Source of the DNA: an uncultured Ruminococcus sp.
Lineage (GTDB): Bacteria; Bacillota_A; Clostridia; Oscillospirales; Ruminococcaceae
Length of the DNA stretch: 64,000 nucleotides
Assembly (NCBI GenBank): GCA_900315975.1
Contig: ONBA01000010.1
Span: 4,993 to 68,992 of the forward strand
Direction of reading: 5' to 3'
Numbering within the stretch: position 1 is the first letter of the stretch; every line of letters starts with the position of its first letter. The translations under genes and the position numbers were made by a program. Shown here in pieces: positions 34,885-44,400 of this stretch. The notes under the pieces were generated by a model. That model did no database searches. It was not told the DNA's origin and saw only the letters and a list, made by a program, of their open reading frames with translations.

Positions 34885-35496
34885 TTATTCGCTTCTTTTC
34901 CGCGAATACACACACCCGCAGTAATTCTGACGATACAAATTATACTGCCGGGAAAGTTCTATCGAATGTTTGTAGCCGTCATGTTTCTTGAAGTCTGAAA
35001 ACAGGTACGGAACTCCGCACTTTTCCGATATCTCAGCTCCGCATTCGTTGATGAAAGCGCAGTCCTTATGCGGACTTATCGTCAGTGTAGTCGTGAAGTA
35101 GCCGCAGCCGTATTCGGCTGCTTTTTCGCCTGTTTTTTTTAGCCGGTATGCGATACACTTCCGGCAGCGTTCTCCTCTTTCGGGGAGGTCTTCGAGTCCC
35201 TTTGCGAGTTCGTAAAACTGCTCAGGAGCGTAGTCTTCGTCGATTATTCTTACGTCAAGGCCAAGCTCGGATATGAGACGTTTCAATTCGCTCTTGCGGA
35301 ATTCGTACTCAGCTTCGGGAGCTATATTCGGGTTGCAGAAGTAAACCGTTATATCAAAATGCTCATATAGGTACAGCAGAGTGTGACTGCTGCAAGGGGC
35401 ACAGCACGCATGGAGCATAAGCTTAGGCTTTTCGCCGTTTTTGGCGAGTTCTGCAAGCTTGTCATCGAGCATTTTGCCGTAATTGACCTTCTGCAT
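34885..35496 (-). CDS. queH: Epoxyqueuosine reductase QueH
   Basis: 203 residues, matching the non-cobalamin epoxyqueuosine reductase family. The N-terminal LMLHACCAPCSSHTLLYLYE carries the conserved CC and PC cysteines (about 31-34). YFCNPNIAPEAEYEFRK and RCRKCIAYRL, and the C-terminal CGCVYSRK, complete the metal/Fe-S cysteine set. It performs the last step of queuosine biosynthesis on tRNA. Its start abuts the stop of ricT. Confidence 0.96.
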   Translation of the reverse strand: MQKVNYGKMLDDKLAELAKNGEKPKLMLHACCAPCSSHTLLYLYEHFDITVYFCNPNIAPEAEYEFRKSELKRLISELGLDVRIIDEDYAPEQFYELAKGLEDLPERGERCRKCIAYRLKKTGEKAAEYGCGYFTTTLTISPHKDCAFINECGAEISEKCGVPYLFSDFKKHDGYKHSIELSRQYNLYRQNYCGCVYSRKRSE

Positions 35497-36362
35497 TATT
35501 TGTCCTCAAGATTTTTGAGAGCTTTTAGTTCCTCCTTGCTGAGTCTTACCTCAGCGTCCTTGAGAAGCTTTACATCGCCTCTTTCAAGCACTACCGGAAC
35601 TTCCGATTTCTCTGTCTTTACGCGGAGCTTTCCTGTTATGAGGTTAGCGTCCTCGACTCTGCCCTTGTCTCCGTCAGGAGTTACAACGATAGCGCCTACC
35701 TTAGGAGTTATTTTCAGCAGCGACTCGTATGCAGCCTGTTCATTTTTCAGGCAGCACATAAGTCTGCCGCAGGTGCCTGATATTTTGGTAGGATTGAGGG
35801 AAAGTCCCTGTTCCTTAGCCATTTTTATTGATACCGGGTTGAAGTCGCCCATATGAGCCTTACAGCAGAATTCTCTGCCGCAGATACCGAGTCCGCCGAG
35901 TATTTTTGCCTCGTCGCGAACACCTATCTGACGCAGTTCGATACGTGTACGGAAGACAGCTGCGAGGTCTTTGACGAGTTCGCGGAAGTCAACACGGTTT
36001 TCAGCCGTGAAATAGAACAGCAGCTTGTTGTTATCGAATGTACACTCGACGTCGACGAGGTTCATTTTCAGCTTGCGGAAGGCGATTTTCTCCTCACATA
36101 TTTTGAAGGCATCTTTTTCCTTCTGCTTGTTTTTCTCGACAGTTTTCATGTCGTTAGCGTCAGCGAGTCTGATGATAGGTTTGAGAGGTGAGGAGATGCT
36201 GTTATCGTCTATCTGACGGTTAGCGATAACGACTTCGCCGCATTCAACACCTCTGACAGTTTCGACGATAGCATGGTCGCCGACATTTGCCTTTATATCT
36301 CCGGGGGAGAAGTAGTATATTTTTCCTACGCTTTTGAAGCGTATTCCGACAATTTCTTTCAT
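35496..36362 (-). CDS. ricT: PSP1/RicT (YaaT) family regulatory protein
   Basis: 288 residues with the PSP1 core: EIVGIRFKSVGKIYYFSPG, the FYFTAENRVDFRELVKDLA segment, and the cysteine-rich GGLGICGREFCC followed by CGRLMCCLKNEQ (about 152-225). In Bacillus, RicT with RicA and RicF forms an Fe-S complex that stimulates RNase Y mRNA processing and affects sporulation and competence. AAGGAG precedes the ATG. It follows holB as in most Firmicutes, which supports the assignment. Confidence 0.94.
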   Translation of the reverse strand: MKEIVGIRFKSVGKIYYFSPGDIKANVGDHAIVETVRGVECGEVVIANRQIDDNSISSPLKPIIRLADANDMKTVEKNKQKEKDAFKICEEKIAFRKLKMNLVDVECTFDNNKLLFYFTAENRVDFRELVKDLAAVFRTRIELRQIGVRDEAKILGGLGICGREFCCKAHMGDFNPVSIKMAKEQGLSLNPTKISGTCGRLMCCLKNEQAAYESLLKITPKVGAIVVTPDGDKGRVEDANLITGKLRVKTEKSEVPVVLERGDVKLLKDAEVRLSKEELKALKNLEDK

Positions 36363-36380
36363 AAAAGCTCCTTGTATCCT

Positions 36381-37364
36381 TTACCTGACTATTTCAGTTA
36401 TCTCCGCGCACAGAGCCGAAAGCACGAGCGGCGGATTGACATTTGCTTCCATAGCTCCCCACGCCGCTTCGATACGTTCGTGGAGACGTGCCGCCTGATA
36501 AGCGGTCATCATGCCTGAGAGTCTGACTGCACCTTCGCGGTAGCAGCCTATCAGGGCAGCATTCTTATCGCGTGTGAGGACGGCTGAATCGCGTGCAAGC
36601 CTGTCAAGCATTGTCAGAGCTGCGCGGATATCGTCACGGCTGCTTCCGAGGGAAAACAGCGTCTTGTTCAGACCGTACTCGTCCTTATTTATTATACTAT
36701 CAGCGAGACTTTTTGTCAAATCGACCTGTTGCCTTACGTTATCATCTGAGATGTAGTCGCAGCACCTGCCGATATTGCCGTGGAAGCAGTTTATAGCCGC
36801 TGATATGTCTTTATCGGAACAGCCGTTGTCGCGGAGTGCCTGAACGGCTTCGTCCTCGGTACAAGGTGAAACTCCGAAGCATACGCATCGGGAGATTATA
36901 GTCGGCAGAAACTCATACTTTGCCTCAGCTGTAAAGATGAAGTAGGCATAGTCAGGCGGTTCTTCAATAAGTTTGAGTAGCGTATTCTGCGTCTGAACGC
37001 TCATTTTCCGGCAGTCGCGGAAGATGTATACCTTTTTGCCTGTGTGGTTATTAGGCTTGACGTATGCGTCGCTTATGACTGAACGCGCAATGCCGACAGT
37101 GTAGCCGTTGAGTTTTCCTTCGGTCTGAACGTATATAACGTCGGGGTGGGACTTTGAACTTACGTTTCTGCACGCGGGACAGTTTCCGCATGGGGCACCG
37201 TCTATGGGGTTCTCGCACATAAGCTGAGAGGCATAGTAGTCAGCCATAAGCTTTTTTCCGGTACCCTTTTCACCGTAAAATATCAGGGAATGGGCGGTAC
37301 GTCCGCTTTTTATCATACTGGCAAGAGTAGTCAGCAGTTGCTGGTTTCCGTATATATTTTTCAT
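36381..37364 (-). CDS. holB: DNA polymerase III delta-prime subunit
   Basis: 327 residues. The N-terminal AAA+ domain has a P-loop-like IFYGEKGTGKKLM (about 28-40), a zinc finger CGNCPACRNV (about 61-70) and the sensor region LLKLIEEPPDYAYFIF with a following SRC motif. It is part of the clamp-loader complex that places the sliding clamp on DNA. GAGGAG precedes the start. Upstream neighbours tmk and yaaQ, often present in other Firmicutes, are not in this order here; a lipoprotein gene precedes it. Confidence 0.94.
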   Translation of the reverse strand: MKNIYGNQQLLTTLASMIKSGRTAHSLIFYGEKGTGKKLMADYYASQLMCENPIDGAPCGNCPACRNVSSKSHPDVIYVQTEGKLNGYTVGIARSVISDAYVKPNNHTGKKVYIFRDCRKMSVQTQNTLLKLIEEPPDYAYFIFTAEAKYEFLPTIISRCVCFGVSPCTEDEAVQALRDNGCSDKDISAAINCFHGNIGRCCDYISDDNVRQQVDLTKSLADSIINKDEYGLNKTLFSLGSSRDDIRAALTMLDRLARDSAVLTRDKNAALIGCYREGAVRLSGMMTAYQAARLHERIEAAWGAMEANVNPPLVLSALCAEITEIVR

Positions 37365-37384
37365 TTTATCTCCTCTGTAGCGGA

Positions 37385-38704
37385 CTATTGCTTATCGTAG
37401 TATTTTCTGCCGCCGCTGGGTCTGAAATATGTACGTATATAGCCGTCAGTCGAGAGAATTACAAACTCGTTCGTCGATTCGATATAGTACACTCCGTCGC
37501 CGTCTTCTTTTTCAGTCTTATGGAGTGCGGCACTGTTGTTGATTACGTCGCTTGCACCTTTTTCGTAATCCTTGGCAGTCTTATAGCCGAAATCTTCCTT
37601 GAACTCATCGCCGTGCTTCTGAAAATGCTGTTCAAGCTGTTTCTTGGTGCGGAAATGGTACTCTACATTTGTATTGTCACTGTAGTCATCGAAAGCGGCG
37701 GTTGTCGCAGTAGCAGCTGAAACAGCCTTAGAAGTGGTGGCTTTGGACTTCTTTGAGGATGCGGCAGTAGTTTTAACAGTCGATGTTGTCTTCGGGATAG
37801 ACCTCTCTGCACTGACGTATTCGCCGTTGGTAATGTAGAAATTACCCTCAATATTGCCGTATGACGGTTCGATAGCAATGGTGCCGCCCACAAGGTACTG
37901 ATAGCCTTTTTCAGTGCTGTTGGTATACGTGTTGCCGTTGAGGTCTATAGTCAGCTTGTCGTTCGGTGCCGTAAGTTTTATCTTGTCCAAACCGTCGTTT
38001 GCTGACATCTGTTCAGGCGGCGGGCAAATATAGGTCAGCTTCTTGTCGGAGGATATTTCGGCACTCGAACAGAAACCATTATTGCGTGACGTACTTACTG
38101 TTATATCGCCGCCCGCTTTAAGTGTGTTTTCAGAAGAATCGCTGAACGAAAGGTTCTCTCCGGTTATACTTTCGTGTGTGACAAGATGAATCTGTCCGCT
38201 CAGATTTTCGACACCTATATCGCATTCTTCAGTGTTTATATCGAAGCTGTCAAAGTAGTCCGGCAGAGTTATCGTTGTGATGGAAGTTGTATTCTTGAAG
38301 TCTATACCTTTGTGTCCGGCGATGTAATCAGTTGATTTATCCATAACTGAAACAAAGAGTACGTCGGTGTCCTCTATACTGTACGAGACGTCTATATTAT
38401 CGCGCTGTTCTTCGAGTTCAGCACGGCTGAGTCCGTCAAAGCTGAAATCGAAAGATATTTCCGGTTCGTCGATGTCAGCGGTACTGATAATACACTGCCC
38501 CGGAATAAGGCTGATAAGTCTTATCTTTTTACAGTTATCTTCGTCGAAGCGGAAATCGCCGTTTTCAAAATCAAGGGTAATATTCTTGTCCAAATGAAGC
38601 TTTATATCGCTGAAATCTTCAAAACTGTCACTGCATGAAACGAGTGAAGCAGTAAACATAGCCGAGAAAGCGAATGCGGCAAGTCTGTATTTGAATCCGT
38701 TCAT
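37385..38704 (-). CDS. Lipoprotein with adhesin-like body and toxin-like C-terminal module
   Basis: The start is ATG 38704, with AAAGGAGG upstream; a longer in-frame extension has no binding site. The 439-residue protein has a lipoprotein signal (FTASLVSC, Cys at about 24). A beta-rich body resembling DUF4097-type putative adhesins follows (LSGQIHLVTHESITGENLSF), then an Ala/Ser/Thr/Lys linker (about 302-345) and a C-terminal segment of about 95 residues. That last part has LEQHFQKHGDEF, KTAKDYEKGASDV and GYIRTYFRPSGGRKYY, a pattern I associate with BECR-fold ribonuclease toxin domains. The assignment of that module is tentative. No immunity gene was recognised next to it. Confidence 0.62.
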   Translation of the reverse strand: MNGFKYRLAAFAFSAMFTASLVSCSDSFEDFSDIKLHLDKNITLDFENGDFRFDEDNCKKIRLISLIPGQCIISTADIDEPEISFDFSFDGLSRAELEEQRDNIDVSYSIEDTDVLFVSVMDKSTDYIAGHKGIDFKNTTSITTITLPDYFDSFDINTEECDIGVENLSGQIHLVTHESITGENLSFSDSSENTLKAGGDITVSTSRNNGFCSSAEISSDKKLTYICPPPEQMSANDGLDKIKLTAPNDKLTIDLNGNTYTNSTEKGYQYLVGGTIAIEPSYGNIEGNFYITNGEYVSAERSIPKTTSTVKTTAASSKKSKATTSKAVSAATATTAAFDDYSDNTNVEYHFRTKKQLEQHFQKHGDEFKEDFGYKTAKDYEKGASDVINNSAALHKTEKEDGDGVYYIESTNEFVILSTDGYIRTYFRPSGGRKYYDKQ

Positions 38705-38732
38705 GTCCGGCCTCCTTTTATGATGTATACTC

Positions 38733-38761
38733 ATTATACAATAAATTTGCAAAATAATCAA
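38733..38761 (-). promoter_or_regulatory. Promoter of the lipoprotein gene
   Basis: On the minus strand TTGATT (38761-38756) and TATAAT (38738-38733) are 17 bases apart, 29 bp before the start codon. The holB operon may be transcribed from here too. Confidence 0.7.
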
Positions 38762-38885
38762 CATATAATACCTGATTGTAATATAATGACCCTCTTCGTA
38801 ATTATTATAAATTGCGGATTTGTGCAATATGTTGTAAAATTGGGAGTGCATTTTGTTGAAAATAACCTATCTTTGAAAAATAATA

Positions 38886-38914
38886 TAGACAAGCTGTGAA
38901 AAATGGGCTATAAT
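38886..38914 (+). promoter_or_regulatory. Promoter of the rsmD-coaD operon
   Basis: TAGACA (38886-38891), a 17-base spacer and TATAAT (38909-38914), about 70 bp before the rsmD start. The remaining intergenic sequence back to 38762 is AT-rich. Confidence 0.68.
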
Positions 38915-38981
38915 AATATTTGATTATGGATTCGGCTGTCTATGCCGGAAAGTTCTGTTATCAGTGAGGAATAATTCTGAT

Positions 38982-39539
38982 ATGAGAGTAATTACAGGAA
39001 TTGCAAGAGGTCACAGGCTCATTGCTCCCGAGGGGCTGGAAACAAGACCGACAAGCGACAAAGTCAAGGAGGGAGTCTTCTCTTCTATACAGTTTGAACT
39101 CGAAGGTGCTGATGTTCTTGACCTTTTCGCCGGAAGCGGTCAGATGGGTATTGAGGCACTCAGCCGCGGTGCGGCTCATGCGGTATTCGTTGACAGTTCC
39201 GCGAAGTCGATAAAATGTGTCAATGAGAACCTCAGAAGTACTAAGCTTGACAAGTCGGCAGAGGTCATCACACGCGACAGCTATGACTATATCCGCCTGA
39301 CTTCACAGCAATTTGATATTATTATACTCGACCCCCCTTACCGTCACGGTCATATCCCTAAGCTTCTGCCGCTTGCCGCTGCAAAGCTCAGAAACGGCGG
39401 CTTCATCATCTGTGAATACGAGAAGGAAGCCGAACAGCCTGACGCTCCGGAGGGCATGACGCTGAAAAAAGTATACAGCTACGGTAAAATATGCGTCGCT
39501 GTTTTCGTTAAGCCTTCGGGCGGGGAGGACGAGGAATGA
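38982..39539 (+). CDS. rsmD: 16S rRNA (guanine-966-N2)-methyltransferase
   Basis: The chosen start is ATG 38982 (MRVITGIARGHRL), where the family's conserved N-terminus begins; an upstream in-frame GTG is less likely. 185 residues, with the SAM-binding loop DLFAGSGQMGIEALSRGA (about 47-64), the catalytic motif DPPY (about 118-121) and PSSTDKVKEG-type substrate region TRPTSDKVKEGVF. The gene order rsmD-coaD is conserved in Firmicutes. Stop and next start overlap by four bases. Confidence 0.96.
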   Translation: MRVITGIARGHRLIAPEGLETRPTSDKVKEGVFSSIQFELEGADVLDLFAGSGQMGIEALSRGAAHAVFVDSSAKSIKCVNENLRSTKLDKSAEVITRDSYDYIRLTSQQFDIIILDPPYRHGHIPKLLPLAAAKLRNGGFIICEYEKEAEQPDAPEGMTLKKVYSYGKICVAVFVKPSGGEDEE

Positions 39540-40027
39540 GAAGGATCGCAGTTTGTCCCGGCAGCTTCGACCCGGTCACGCTCGGACACCTTGACATTAT
39601 TACCCGAGCTTCAAAGCTCTTCGATAAGGTTATAGTCCTTATCTCACGAAATGCCGGAAAAGCTCAGCCGAGCTTCACAGCAACAGAGCGTATGCTCATG
39701 ATAGAAACTGTTACGCAGGACCTCGATAACGTTGTTATCGATATACTCGACGGTCTCCTTGCTGACTATGTCCGCAATGTAGGAGCTGTCGCTATAGTGA
39801 AGGGCCTGCGCGCAGTCAGCGACTTTGAATACGAGTTTCAGATGGCTCTCGCCAATAAGAAACTCTATGCCGGCGCTGAGACAGTTTTCCTTACGACCGC
39901 TGCTGAGAATATGTATCTCAGTTCGAGCGTTGTAAAGCAGATCGCTTACTTCGGCGGCGATATAAGCCATTTTGTCCCCGAAGATATACTTGATGATATA
40001 CAAAGAAGACTTATTAAAGAGAGGTAA
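39536..40027 (+). CDS. coaD: Phosphopantetheine adenylyltransferase
   Basis: 163 residues, the usual CoaD length. It has the nucleotidyltransferase signature CPGSFDPVTLGHLDII (residues about 7-22, containing the HxGH-type motif TLGH) and the C-terminal substrate segment AENMYLSSSVVKQIAYFGG. It transfers AMP from ATP to phosphopantetheine in coenzyme A synthesis. Overlaps rsmD by four bases and is followed after five bases by a helical-protein gene. Confidence 0.98.
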   Translation: MRRIAVCPGSFDPVTLGHLDIITRASKLFDKVIVLISRNAGKAQPSFTATERMLMIETVTQDLDNVVIDILDGLLADYVRNVGAVAIVKGLRAVSDFEYEFQMALANKKLYAGAETVFLTTAAENMYLSSSVVKQIAYFGGDISHFVPEDILDDIQRRLIKER

Positions 40028-40032
40028 TTGTT

Positions 40033-40545
40033 ATGAGTATTGATGAGATCCTTGAGGAAATGGACGAACTGCTTGACAAGTCCGCTTCCGTACCATTCGT
40101 TTCACACAAGAAGATCGTTGACGGCGAGCGTATGCGTGAGCTTATAAATGATGTCCGACTTAATATGCCTCATGAACTAAAAGAGGCTAAGAAAATCGAG
40201 TTTGATTGTCAGCGTATACTCAACGAGGCTAAACTCAATGCTGAGGGTATTATCCGCAAGGCTGAGGAAAGAGCTGCTCAGATAGTTTCTAAGGAGGCTA
40301 TCGTTACCGAGGCTAAGAAGAAGGCTGTTGACCTCATTCAGAAGGCTCAGGCTGCTGCTGCAAATATGCAGAAAACTGCTGCACTTTCAGTTGCACAGAT
40401 GCTCAACGATGCAGAGGCTACACATAACAAGTCTCTCATGGATATCAAGCGTACTAAGGAAAAGCTTCAGCACGCACTCAAGTCTTCACCGGCTATCGGT
40501 CAGAATGCACAGGCTGTAAAGCAGGCAATATTACAGGAAAAATAA
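40033..40545 (+). CDS. Helical/coiled-coil protein downstream of coaD, 170 aa
   Basis: A soluble, almost wholly helical protein with heptad patterns across residues about 50-150 (EAKKIEFDCQRILNEAKLNA, AEERAAQIVSKEAIVTEAKK). It resembles ATP-synthase b-subunit- or DivIVA-like coiled coils that frequently follow coaD in clostridia. No membrane segment is present, so it is not a true F0 b subunit. It is co-transcribed with rsmD and coaD. GAGAGG precedes the start. Function unknown. Confidence 0.85.
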   Translation: MSIDEILEEMDELLDKSASVPFVSHKKIVDGERMRELINDVRLNMPHELKEAKKIEFDCQRILNEAKLNAEGIIRKAEERAAQIVSKEAIVTEAKKKAVDLIQKAQAAAANMQKTAALSVAQMLNDAEATHNKSLMDIKRTKEKLQHALKSSPAIGQNAQAVKQAILQEK

Positions 40546-40546
40546 T

Positions 40547-40616
40547 AAAAACGGAGCAGGTGAGGTTCACCTTGCTCCGTTTTTTTGCGGACAGCTTAAT
40601 GCTGTCCGCATTTTTT
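40547..40616. terminator. Tandem hairpins ending the rsmD operon and hsp20
   Basis: The first hairpin, AAAACGGAGCAGGTGA with TTCACCTTGCTCCGT and seven T (40547-40586), has A/T runs on both sides and can also end hsp20 on the minus strand. The second, GCGGACAGC/GCTGTCCGC (40587-40609) followed by six T, reads only on the plus strand. Confidence 0.88.
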
Positions 40617-41043
40617 ATTTTATTTCAAGTCGCTTTGCAACAGGTTCAGCGGGTTTCTTTTTAGGAAGCTCGATAGTCAGGATACCGTTTTTGTACTCAG
40701 CTGAAATAGCATCTGCTTCAACGTCTGAGATGTCGAAACTTCTCTTGTATGAGCCGAATCTGCGCTCACGGCGGATATACTTCGTCTCGTCATTTTTTTC
40801 TTCGGACTCAGCTTTTCGCTCGGCTGAAATAACAAGATATTCACCGTTGAGGTCTATATTGATGTCCTCTTTTTCAAATCCGGGGAGTTCTGATTCCATT
40901 ATATATTTATCACCGGCATCTTTTATATCAGTCCGGCAGGCATTGACTGGCATAGTGTCGCCCAACAAATCTTTGTCGAGGTCATTCCACATATTGAAAA
41001 GGTTAAAAGCGTTTCTTCCAAAGGGTGTCATTCCGTACATCAT
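40615..41043 (-). CDS. Small heat-shock protein Hsp20 (alpha-crystallin family)
   Basis: 142 residues. A short N-terminal region rich in Phe/Asn (FGRNAFNLFNMWNDLDKDL) precedes the alpha-crystallin domain (ESELPGFEKEDINIDLNGEYLVISAERKAE, about 52-80, then RSFDISDVEADAISAEYKNGILTIELPK). It binds unfolding proteins and prevents aggregation. AGGAGG precedes the start. Upstream lies a CIRCE operator, so it probably belongs to the same HrcA regulon as groESL. Confidence 0.96.
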   Translation of the reverse strand: MMYGMTPFGRNAFNLFNMWNDLDKDLLGDTMPVNACRTDIKDAGDKYIMESELPGFEKEDINIDLNGEYLVISAERKAESEEKNDETKYIRRERRFGSYKRSFDISDVEADAISAEYKNGILTIELPKKKPAEPVAKRLEIK

Positions 41044-41106
41044 AATTCATACCTCCTGAAAATATATCTCTCAAATCCGGAAGAATATCCGGTTTTATTA
41101 TTTGCT

Positions 41107-41133
41107 TTATCGTCTGTAATATACTCTTTCCAT
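41107..41133 (-). CDS. Possible eight-residue leader peptide upstream of hsp20
   Basis: ATG 41133 to TAA 41107 encodes MERVYYRR, with AAAGGA nine bases before the ATG. It lies in the long (about 170-base) hsp20 leader between the CIRCE element and the gene. The spacing of binding site and start is good, but a frame this short can arise by chance. Confidence 0.3.
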   Translation of the reverse strand: MERVYYRR

Positions 41134-41219
41134 TGGTATCATTCCTTTCGTTTCATTATCTGTATGATACCGCCGGAATATGAAAGATTTATTATGGGAA
41201 TGTGATAGAATTCTGAAAT

Positions 41220-41269
41220 TTAGCACTCACACCAATAGAGTGCTAACGCTTGCCGCCAAAGAGTGCTAA
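41220..41269 (-). promoter_or_regulatory. CIRCE operator of hsp20, with an extra half-site
   Basis: TTAGCACTC, nine bases, GAGTGCTAA (41220-41246) is an exact CIRCE. A further half-site GAGTGCTAA lies at 41261-41269. The element is about 175 bp upstream of the hsp20 start, on the minus strand. The -10/-35 of the hsp20 promoter could not be placed with confidence. Confidence 0.9.
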
Positions 41270-41366
41270 ATAGCAAAAATTTGGAGAAAATGTTGAAACT
41301 TCAAAAACTGTATAATCTGCATAAGTATATACCACAAGGATAGCTGTACCTTCTAAAATTGAGTAA

Positions 41367-41395
41367 TTGAATTTTTTGTACTTATTTGATATAAT
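41367..41395 (+). promoter_or_regulatory. Promoter of the giant secreted-protein operon
   Basis: TTGAAT (41367-41372), a 17-base spacer and TATAAT (41390-41395), about 75 bp before the start at 41472. The leader contains an imperfect hairpin around CCGGGTATTTTTCCCG (41431-41450). Confidence 0.75.
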
Positions 41396-41471
41396 ATATG
41401 TATGCCGCTATATATGATGCGGATACAGTATTTCCGGGTATTTTTCCCGAAAAATCTAAATGGAGGTTTAT

Positions 41472-44400
41472 ATGAGCAGCAGATTTAAAAGAAGTCTTTC
41501 CGGCTTGATGGCTGTTGTCACCGCTGCCTCGATGAGTCAGCTCGCACCGCTCTATACTGCGGCGGAAGAGCTTGCACAGTCACTCAAGGTCGAGTTCACA
41601 AGCGGCGATGTAAACGGCGACGGAAAAACTAATCAGTCAGATGTTGAAGCGTTATACGCTTTCCTCGGCAAGTCCGCAGGAAAAGCTGCCGCTGACAGTA
41701 AGTTTGACGTTTACAAGGACGGCAATGTCGATGTACGCGACCTTCTCGCCCTGCGTAAGCTTGCAGACGGTGAGAAACCGACAGCTCCAGAAAATGAAGC
41801 TTCCGGCGATACCGTTAAAATTGAGGTAGGAAGTGCGGAATGTGTTCCCGGCGAACAGGTATCGGTCGATGTGAATATCGTTGACTGGGACCAGGACCTC
41901 GGTGCGGCTGAGTTTTATCTCGACTTCGACAGCAGTCTTTCACTGGTAAGTGTTAAGACTACCGGTGATTATAAGTATGTCACTGATGGAAATGTTGTCA
42001 AGTTATACGGTCTCTCAGGACTTGAGGACGTTTACCGCGGAACTGTAGCTACTCTTACGTTTGACGTTCCGGATACCGCTTACGGCGATTACGATGTCAA
42101 GGTAAAGAGCTGTGCAGTTTATAACGACGGTTTCCAGTCGCTGAAACCCTCAACAAAGGTAGGTCTCATAGCGGCTGATGTTACCGAGCGACCACTCTAT
42201 CTCACTCCTTCATATGTGAACAGCAAGTCGCTGCGAATGACATGGAGTATGCCTTATTGCAGCGGTGAACTTGAAGGTTACATAGTTTATCGCGACGGCA
42301 AGGAGATAGTCCGTACAAAGGACACTTCCTACTACGATACTTCGCTTGAAACCGGTAAGAAGTACGTTTACGAGGTTCAGGCTTACGGTGCAGACAACTA
42401 CCTTTCTGCTAAATCAAAGGCAGTTACAGCTGTTCCGCAGGGTCCTGTCATAAATGCTGTCACCTTCCCCGACGGCGCTGATACTATCGGCGGCGATAAG
42501 ACAGAGGTAAGGGTAGCAATGGAAAAAACTGTCGACGCAAAGGCTTACGAGCTTTCTTACGTTGACCTTCAGGGCGAAAAGCAGGTTATTTTCAGCGGCG
42601 AAAATGCGGCTCTCTCTGCAACTGATATCCGCTGGAATATCAAGGACGTTCCTACAGGCGAATACACCGTTACTTTCTCGGTTACTGACAAAGACGGCGA
42701 AACCGCTGAGAAGTCGGTAAAGGTAAATGTCGATACGACTGCGCCTGAGAAGGTTTTCGGCTTTGATGTATTCGAGGGCGAAAAAGAGATGAAGCTCACA
42801 TGGGGTATTGCTGCTGAAGCTAAGGTAACAGGCTACAATATCTACCGCAGAACTGAAACAGGTGCATATTCTCTCTTCAAGCATATCGACGGCAGAGAAA
42901 CTCTTGAGTACGTGGATAAGGACCTCGCTGAAGGTGATATCTACTTCTATATGATGTGTGCTGTTGACAAATACGGCAAGGAGGGTATATACTCCGACGA
43001 GAAGAGTGCTGCTGCAAAGGGTGACGAGACTTCGCCGGAGGTAACACTTTTCCTTCCTGAAAACGGAAAGGTACTCAGTCACTTTGTCAATCTCTCAATA
43101 AAAGCTGACGATAATGTAGGTGTAGCTTCTGTTGCAGCTTTCATTTCAACTGATGACGGCACTACATGGGAAAAGCTCTTTGAGGGCAAGGGTGCTTCTT
43201 CAAGCTACAGCTTCGACACCACAAAATACAAGGATACAAAGGTAAAAATCAAGGCTCTTGCTTACGACTATGCAGGCAACGAAAGTAACGGTCTTGTTCA
43301 CCTTTACGCTGTTGACAACGCAGGTCCTGCAAAGGTTGCTGACGTTCGTGCCGTTGCTGTTACCGACGTTACAGCTTCTATTGCGTGGAACGACGTTCCC
43401 GATGACGATTTCAGCTACTTCACAGCTAAGTACTATCCCTCAGACGATAACAAGGCTGTAAGAACTGCTTCAACGTCGTCAACTCTCGGAGTAAACCTTT
43501 CAAATCTTACTCCCGATACCGAGTACACTATCGAAGTTGCCGCAGTTGATATCTACAACAACATCGGCGAGTATTCAGAACCTTTCACATTCACGACGGT
43601 ATCTGATACGAATGCTCCGATTATTTCGTATATCAACCCCGAACCGGCATACTTCAACAAGTCGATACCGCTTTCGATTTCCGCTCTCGACGACCACAGC
43701 ACTGCTTCTGTGACAATTCAGGCTTCACAGTCAAATGAAGAGGGTGCAAAGTGGACCGACGTTGCTGTTATCAAGAATGAAAACGGCGGAAGCAGTTTCA
43801 CAGCTTCCTACGCGCTCGACCTTGCTGATTACAAGGACGGCAAGCTCTTTGTCAAGGCATTTGCTGTTGACGCGGCAGGCAATACCGGAGTTGAATCGCC
43901 GGTATATGCTTACATCGTAGACAAGACTGCCCCCACAGCTCCGACAGCTTTCAAGGCTTCGTCCGACGCTAATTCTATTGAGCTTACATGGGAAGCATAC
44001 GAAGAAAAGACTGAATCCGCCAGATTCTCACTCTACAGAAGCGATAAGGAGGACGGCGAGTATACAAAGATTCTCGACCGTGTTGATTACCTCAACTATT
44101 TCGACAGAGACGCTGAACCCGGTAATACCTACTTCTATAAGCTCACTGCTATAGATGCTGCCGGAAACGAAAGCGCAATGTCAAAGGCAGTTTCTGCGGT
44201 TCTCAAGGAGGATAAGGAAGCTCCTGAGATAGTAAGCATAGCTCCCGGGGACGGAAGTATCGTAAGCAGCGTTTACAATACAGTTTCCGTACTTGCAAGT
44301 GATAACGTAAAGCTTGCTTCAATACTCATGGAGTACCGTTTAACTGACGATGCGGCTTACAAGAAATTCGCTGAGGTAAGCGATATCAACGACTATTGTA

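Noticed and set aside
34677..34913. 78-residue minus-strand frame between queH and ybaK
   Set aside because: It spans the hairpin-rich spacer, has no ribosome binding site and has a composition unlike real proteins here.
38705..38851. 49-residue N-terminal extension of the lipoprotein
   Set aside because: It has no ribosome binding site, would bury the lipoprotein signal, and crosses the promoter; AAAGGAGG lies correctly before ATG 38704.
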